Source: Deltaproteobacteria bacterium (lineage in GTDB: Bacteria; Myxococcota_A; UBA796; UBA2385). From it: DNA of 7,792 nucleotides. Every line of letters begins with the position of its first letter. The stretch's first letter is position 1. Below the pieces are notes generated by a model, which had not been told where the DNA came from, did not search any database, and was given only the letters and a program-made list of their open reading frames with translations. The DNA lies in contig WGAH01000093.1 of the NCBI GenBank assembly GCA_015489145.1, positions 1-7,792 on the forward strand. Direction: 5' to 3'. This document shows, piece by piece, positions 4,803 to 7,792 of the stretch. A program made the position numbers and the translations under genes.

Positions 4803-7736
4803 ATGGACCCCACCGAGCTGCTGGACGCGATTCGCGAGGCCTGCCCGCCGGGCTTCTGGTCGCGGGCGGTCAGGATCGCCCGCGCCGGCGGCGTGAGCGC
4901 CGCGCCGGAACTCGCTGACGACGACGGCGAAGTCGTGCTGCGGGTGGCCGTGCCCGGCGGCCCCGTCGCCTTCACCGTCCACCTCTGGCCCGAGGAGCCC
5001 GACTGGGACTGCGACTGCGAGGGCCGCCACGACGCCTGCCCCCACGCCGCCGCCGCCGCCATCGCCTGGGCGCGCTCCGTGCGCGAGGGCGCGCCGCTGG
5101 GCCGCGCCGGCGAGGCCGTCCCGAGCCGGGGAGGGCGGGCGCCGGCCCGGGTGGGCTACCGGCTGGCGCGCCACCCCCGCGGCTTCACCGTGCGGCGGGT
5201 GGCCGTGCGGCTGGGCGAGGACGAGCCCTTTCGCGGCTCCCTCGCCTCGCCCCGGGTCGCGGCCCTCGTCGCCGACGAGGCCGACCGGGCGGTGGAGGCG
5301 GCGATGCTCATGGCCTGGGAGACCCCGGTGGAGCGACCGCGGGTCCCCCGGCTGCTCGCGGCGCTGGAGGGCTGCGAGGACGTGCGTCTCGACGGCGAAC
5401 CCGTGCGGGCCCTCGCCCGTCCCGTCGTCCCGATCGGGCGCGTCGAGGACCACGGCCGCGGCTTCCGGGCGCGCATCGTCCGCGACCCGAGCATCGTCGA
5501 GGTGTTCCGCAATGGCGCGGTGCTGTGCCGGGCCGACGACGGCGGGCCACCCCTCCTGCGGCCGGTGGGGGACGGCGGGCTGAGCCGGGAGCAGCGGCTG
5601 CACCTCGGTCGCGGCGTGGTCTTCGAGCCCGGCGAGGTCGGGCGGCTGGTGGGCGAGTTCCTGCCGAGCCTCCGGCGGCGCATCCCCGTCGAGGTGCGAA
5701 CGGAGCGGCTGCCCGAGGGGCTCAGGGAGCCGCCGCGCCTCGTCGTGCGGACCGAGGCGGCCGGCGAGACGCTGCGCGTGCGCGCCGACGTGGTCTACGG
5801 CGACCCGCCGGTCGCCCGGGTGGTGCGCGGCGAGCTGGAGCTGCTCGGCGGCGCGGTGCCCGTGCGGGACGAGAAGGCCGAGGTGCGCCTGGCGCGCCGG
5901 GCCAGCGAGGAGCTCGGCCTGGCGGTGGGGCTGGAGACGAGCTTCGAGGGCGAGGGGGCGGTGCGCTTCGTCGACCGGCTGGAGCGCGGCCGGGCCGAGC
6001 GCGCCGGCCGGGGCTGGGAGCGCTTCCGACGGGCCCCCGAGGCGGCGGTCCCGCGGCTGCGCGTCGAGGGCGACCGCCTGGTGGTCGAGGGCGGCGAGGT
6101 GTCCGTCGAGCGCCTCGTGCGCGCCTGGCTCTCCGGCGCCTCCCTGGTGCCCACCGAGGCGGGCTGGGCGCCGCTCCCGGCGGACTGGCTCGACCGCCAC
6201 GGCCACCTCGTCGCCGACCTCCTCGACGCCCGCGATCCCGACGGCGCCGTGCGCGGCCCGGCGCTCCTCGACCTCGCCCGCCTCGCCCGGGCCCTCGACC
6301 AGCCGCCGCCGCCGAGCCTCGAGCGCCTGCGCCCCCTCGCCGAGGGCTTCGAGGGCCTGCCCCCGGCCCGGCTCCCCGCCGACCTGCGGGCCGAGCTGCG
6401 CCCCTACCAGCGCCGGGGCGTCGACTGGCTGGCCTTCCTCGCCGACGCCGGCCTCGGCGGCATCCTCGCCGACGACATGGGGCTCGGCAAGACCCTGCAG
6501 GCCCTCTGCGCCGTCCGCGGGCGCACGCTGGTGGTGGCGCCGACGAGCGTGCTGCACAACTGGGCGGCCGAGGCGCGGCGCTTCCGGCCCGGCCTGCGGG
6601 TCCACGTCTACCACGGGCCGGGGCGCGAACTCGAACCCGGCGGGCGAACGCCGGACCTCACGATCACGAGCTACGGCCTGCTCCGCAACGACGTCGAGCG
6701 CCTCGCCGGGGTGCGCTGGGGCACGGTGGTCCTCGACGAGGCCCAGGCGATCAAGAACCCGGAGAGCCGGGTGGCCCGGGCGGCATTTCGATTGCAGGCC
6801 GACTTTCGCGTCACGCTCACCGGCACCCCGGTCGAGAACCGCCTCGACGAGCTGTGGAGCCAGTTCCACTTCCTGATGCCGGGCTTCCTCGGGGGGCGCC
6901 GGGACTTCCGCGAGCGCGTCGAGCAGCCGGTGGCCGCCGGCGACGCCCGCGCCGCCGCCCGGCTGCGGGAGCGCATCCGGCCCTTCGTGCTGCGACGGCT
7001 GAAGTCCGAGGTGGCCCCCGAGTTGCCGCCGCGCATCGAGATGGTGCTCCGCGCCGAGCTGTCGGCGGAGGAGCGGGCCGTCTACGACGCGGTTCGCGCG
7101 GCCACCCGGGCCGAGGTCCTCCGGCAGCTCGGCCGCGGCGGCAACGTCATGCGGGCGCTCGAGGCCCTGCTGCGGCTGCGGCAGGCCGCCTGCCACCCGG
7201 CCCTCCTGCCGGGGCGGCAGGCCGACAGCTCCGCCAAGGTGCGCCTGCTCGTCGAGACCCTGGAGGAGGCGGTGGCCGAGGGCCACAAGGCCCTGGTCTT
7301 CAGCCAGTGGACGGCGATGCTCGACCTCGTGGAGCCGCACCTGCGGCGGGCCGGCCTCGACTTCCTCCGCCTCGACGGCGCCACCCGCGACCGGCAGGGG
7401 GTGGTGGCCCGCTTCCAGGCGGCCGATGGCCCGCCGGTCTTCCTCATCTCGCTCAAGGCCGGCGGCACGGGGCTCAACCTGACGGCGGCCGACCACGTCT
7501 TCCTCGTCGACCCCTGGTGGAACCCCGCCGCCGAGGACCAGGCCGCCGACCGGGCGCACCGCATCGGCCAGGACAGGCCGGTGGTGATCACGCGGCTCAT
7601 CGCCCGCGACACCGTGGAGGAGCGCATCCTGGCGTTGCAGGAACGCAAGCGGGCGCTGGCCGAGGCCGCCCTGGGCGACGGCGGCGCGGCGGCCGGGCTG
7701 ACGCGCGAGGACCTGCTGGCGCTCCTCGACGGCTGA
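4803..7736 (+). CDS. SWIM zinc-finger SNF2-family DNA-dependent ATPase/helicase
   Basis: The protein has 977 residues from ATG at 4803. GTG at 4785 would add six residues; neither start has a clear ribosome binding site, and I prefer ATG. Near the N-terminus is a SWIM zinc finger, C70-x-C72 ... C79-P-H81. Residues about 105-530 form a long, poorly conserved middle part, as is usual in bacterial SWIM-SNF2 proteins. The ATPase core follows: Walker A DDMGLGKT (557-564, K563), VVAPTS (577-582), DEAQ (645-648) and LTGTPVEN (672-679). The second RecA-like lobe has KALVFSQW (from 829), SLKAGGTGLN (883-892) and QAADRAHRIGQ with the arginine finger (913-923). The family uses ATP to translocate on DNA and remodel or displace bound proteins; SWIM fingers bind DNA or protein. 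All catalytic motifs are intact, so it should be active. The partner and pathway are unknown. Confidence 0.96.
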   Translation: MDPTELLDAIREACPPGFWSRAVRIARAGGVSAAPELADDDGEVVLRVAVPGGPVAFTVHLWPEEPDWDCDCEGRHDACPHAAAAAIAWARSVREGAPLGRAGEAVPSRGGRAPARVGYRLARHPRGFTVRRVAVRLGEDEPFRGSLASPRVAALVADEADRAVEAAMLMAWETPVERPRVPRLLAALEGCEDVRLDGEPVRALARPVVPIGRVEDHGRGFRARIVRDPSIVEVFRNGAVLCRADDGGPPLLRPVGDGGLSREQRLHLGRGVVFEPGEVGRLVGEFLPSLRRRIPVEVRTERLPEGLREPPRLVVRTEAAGETLRVRADVVYGDPPVARVVRGELELLGGAVPVRDEKAEVRLARRASEELGLAVGLETSFEGEGAVRFVDRLERGRAERAGRGWERFRRAPEAAVPRLRVEGDRLVVEGGEVSVERLVRAWLSGASLVPTEAGWAPLPADWLDRHGHLVADLLDARDPDGAVRGPALLDLARLARALDQPPPPSLERLRPLAEGFEGLPPARLPADLRAELRPYQRRGVDWLAFLADAGLGGILADDMGLGKTLQALCAVRGRTLVVAPTSVLHNWAAEARRFRPGLRVHVYHGPGRELEPGGRTPDLTITSYGLLRNDVERLAGVRWGTVVLDEAQAIKNPESRVARAAFRLQADFRVTLTGTPVENRLDELWSQFHFLMPGFLGGRRDFRERVEQPVAAGDARAAARLRERIRPFVLRRLKSEVAPELPPRIEMVLRAELSAEERAVYDAVRAATRAEVLRQLGRGGNVMRALEALLRLRQAACHPALLPGRQADSSAKVRLLVETLEEAVAEGHKALVFSQWTAMLDLVEPHLRRAGLDFLRLDGATRDRQGVVARFQAADGPPVFLISLKAGGTGLNLTAADHVFLVDPWWNPAAEDQAADRAHRIGQDRPVVITRLIARDTVEERILALQERKRALAEAALGDGGAAAGLTREDLLALLDG

Positions 7737-7792
7737 GGATCGGGGCGCGCGGTCGAGGGCCGGGTGCCTCGGGGCCGGGGGGCGGCTTCACC
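7737..7792. other. Short downstream tail, no gene or clear terminator
   Basis: The last 56 bases after the SNF2 stop are GC-rich. They contain a weak CGAGG/CCTCG inverted repeat (7754-7758 with 7767-7771) but no T-tract, so I do not call a terminator. The window ends before any next gene is visible. Confidence 0.5.

Noticed and set aside
122..4918. Very long plus-strand open frame (about 1600 codons) running across three genes
   Set aside because: It crosses gene boundaries and lies antisense to the annexin-repeat gene. Its product is low-complexity and shows no family motif, while the opposing frame has clear annexin and HhH motifs. GC-rich codon bias keeps such shadow frames open.
4707..7559. 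Long minus-strand open frame (about 950 codons) opposite the SNF2 gene
   Set aside because: The plus strand here carries every SNF2 motif intact. The antisense product is a Pro/Gly/Ala/Arg-rich shadow with no recognisable domain.
1385..7736. The annexin-repeat and SNF2 genes as a phage-defence or contractile-injection locus
   Set aside because: SNF2 ATPases occur in some defence systems, but no nuclease, methylase, sheath, baseplate or immunity gene is visible in the window. The idea needs wider context before it can be claimed.
7754..7771. Inverted repeat after the SNF2 gene as an intrinsic terminator
   Set aside because: The stem is only five base pairs with an eight-base loop and no T-tract, which is expected by chance in DNA this GC-rich.

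Overview
The window is a compact, very GC-rich stretch of bacterial chromosome holding four protein genes and almost no spacer DNA. High GC, GTG starts, a multidomain annexin-like protein and a SWIM-SNF2 ATPase would fit a Myxococcota-like or similar high-GC lineage. That assignment is an inference; no marker gene is present to prove it.

Layout. (1) Positions 1-813, plus strand: the 3' part of an unrecognised gene, running in from the left edge. (2) Positions 810-1388, plus strand: a 192-residue protein with two membrane segments, joined to gene 1 by a GTGA stop/start overlap, so the two are probably translated together. (3) Positions 1385-4687, minus strand: a 1100-residue protein whose stop codon interlocks with that of gene 2 (TTAG). 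It is the most interesting gene here. It has a leaderless, acidic N-terminus, about seven tandem annexin-like repeats of roughly 72 residues, an Ala/Gly-rich hydrophobic hairpin, a long glycine- and alanine-rich helical region, and a C-terminal ComEA-like double helix-hairpin-helix. (4) Positions 4803-7736, plus strand: a complete SWIM-zinc-finger SNF2-family ATPase, divergent from gene 3 across about 115 bp.

How they may work together. The layout gives two opposed transcription units (genes 1-2 rightward, gene 3 leftward) meeting tail to tail, and gene 4 diverging from gene 3. Only genes 1 and 2 look like a true operon. The annexin-like protein joins a presumed calcium/membrane-binding array, a possible membrane-inserting hairpin and a presumed DNA-binding tip in one chain. 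This recalls large secreted or contact-delivered bacterial proteins, but no secretion apparatus lies in the window, so its role is open. The SNF2 ATPase acts on DNA or DNA-protein complexes and may be unrelated to its neighbour. No tRNA, rRNA, CRISPR array, insertion sequence or convincing intrinsic terminator was seen.
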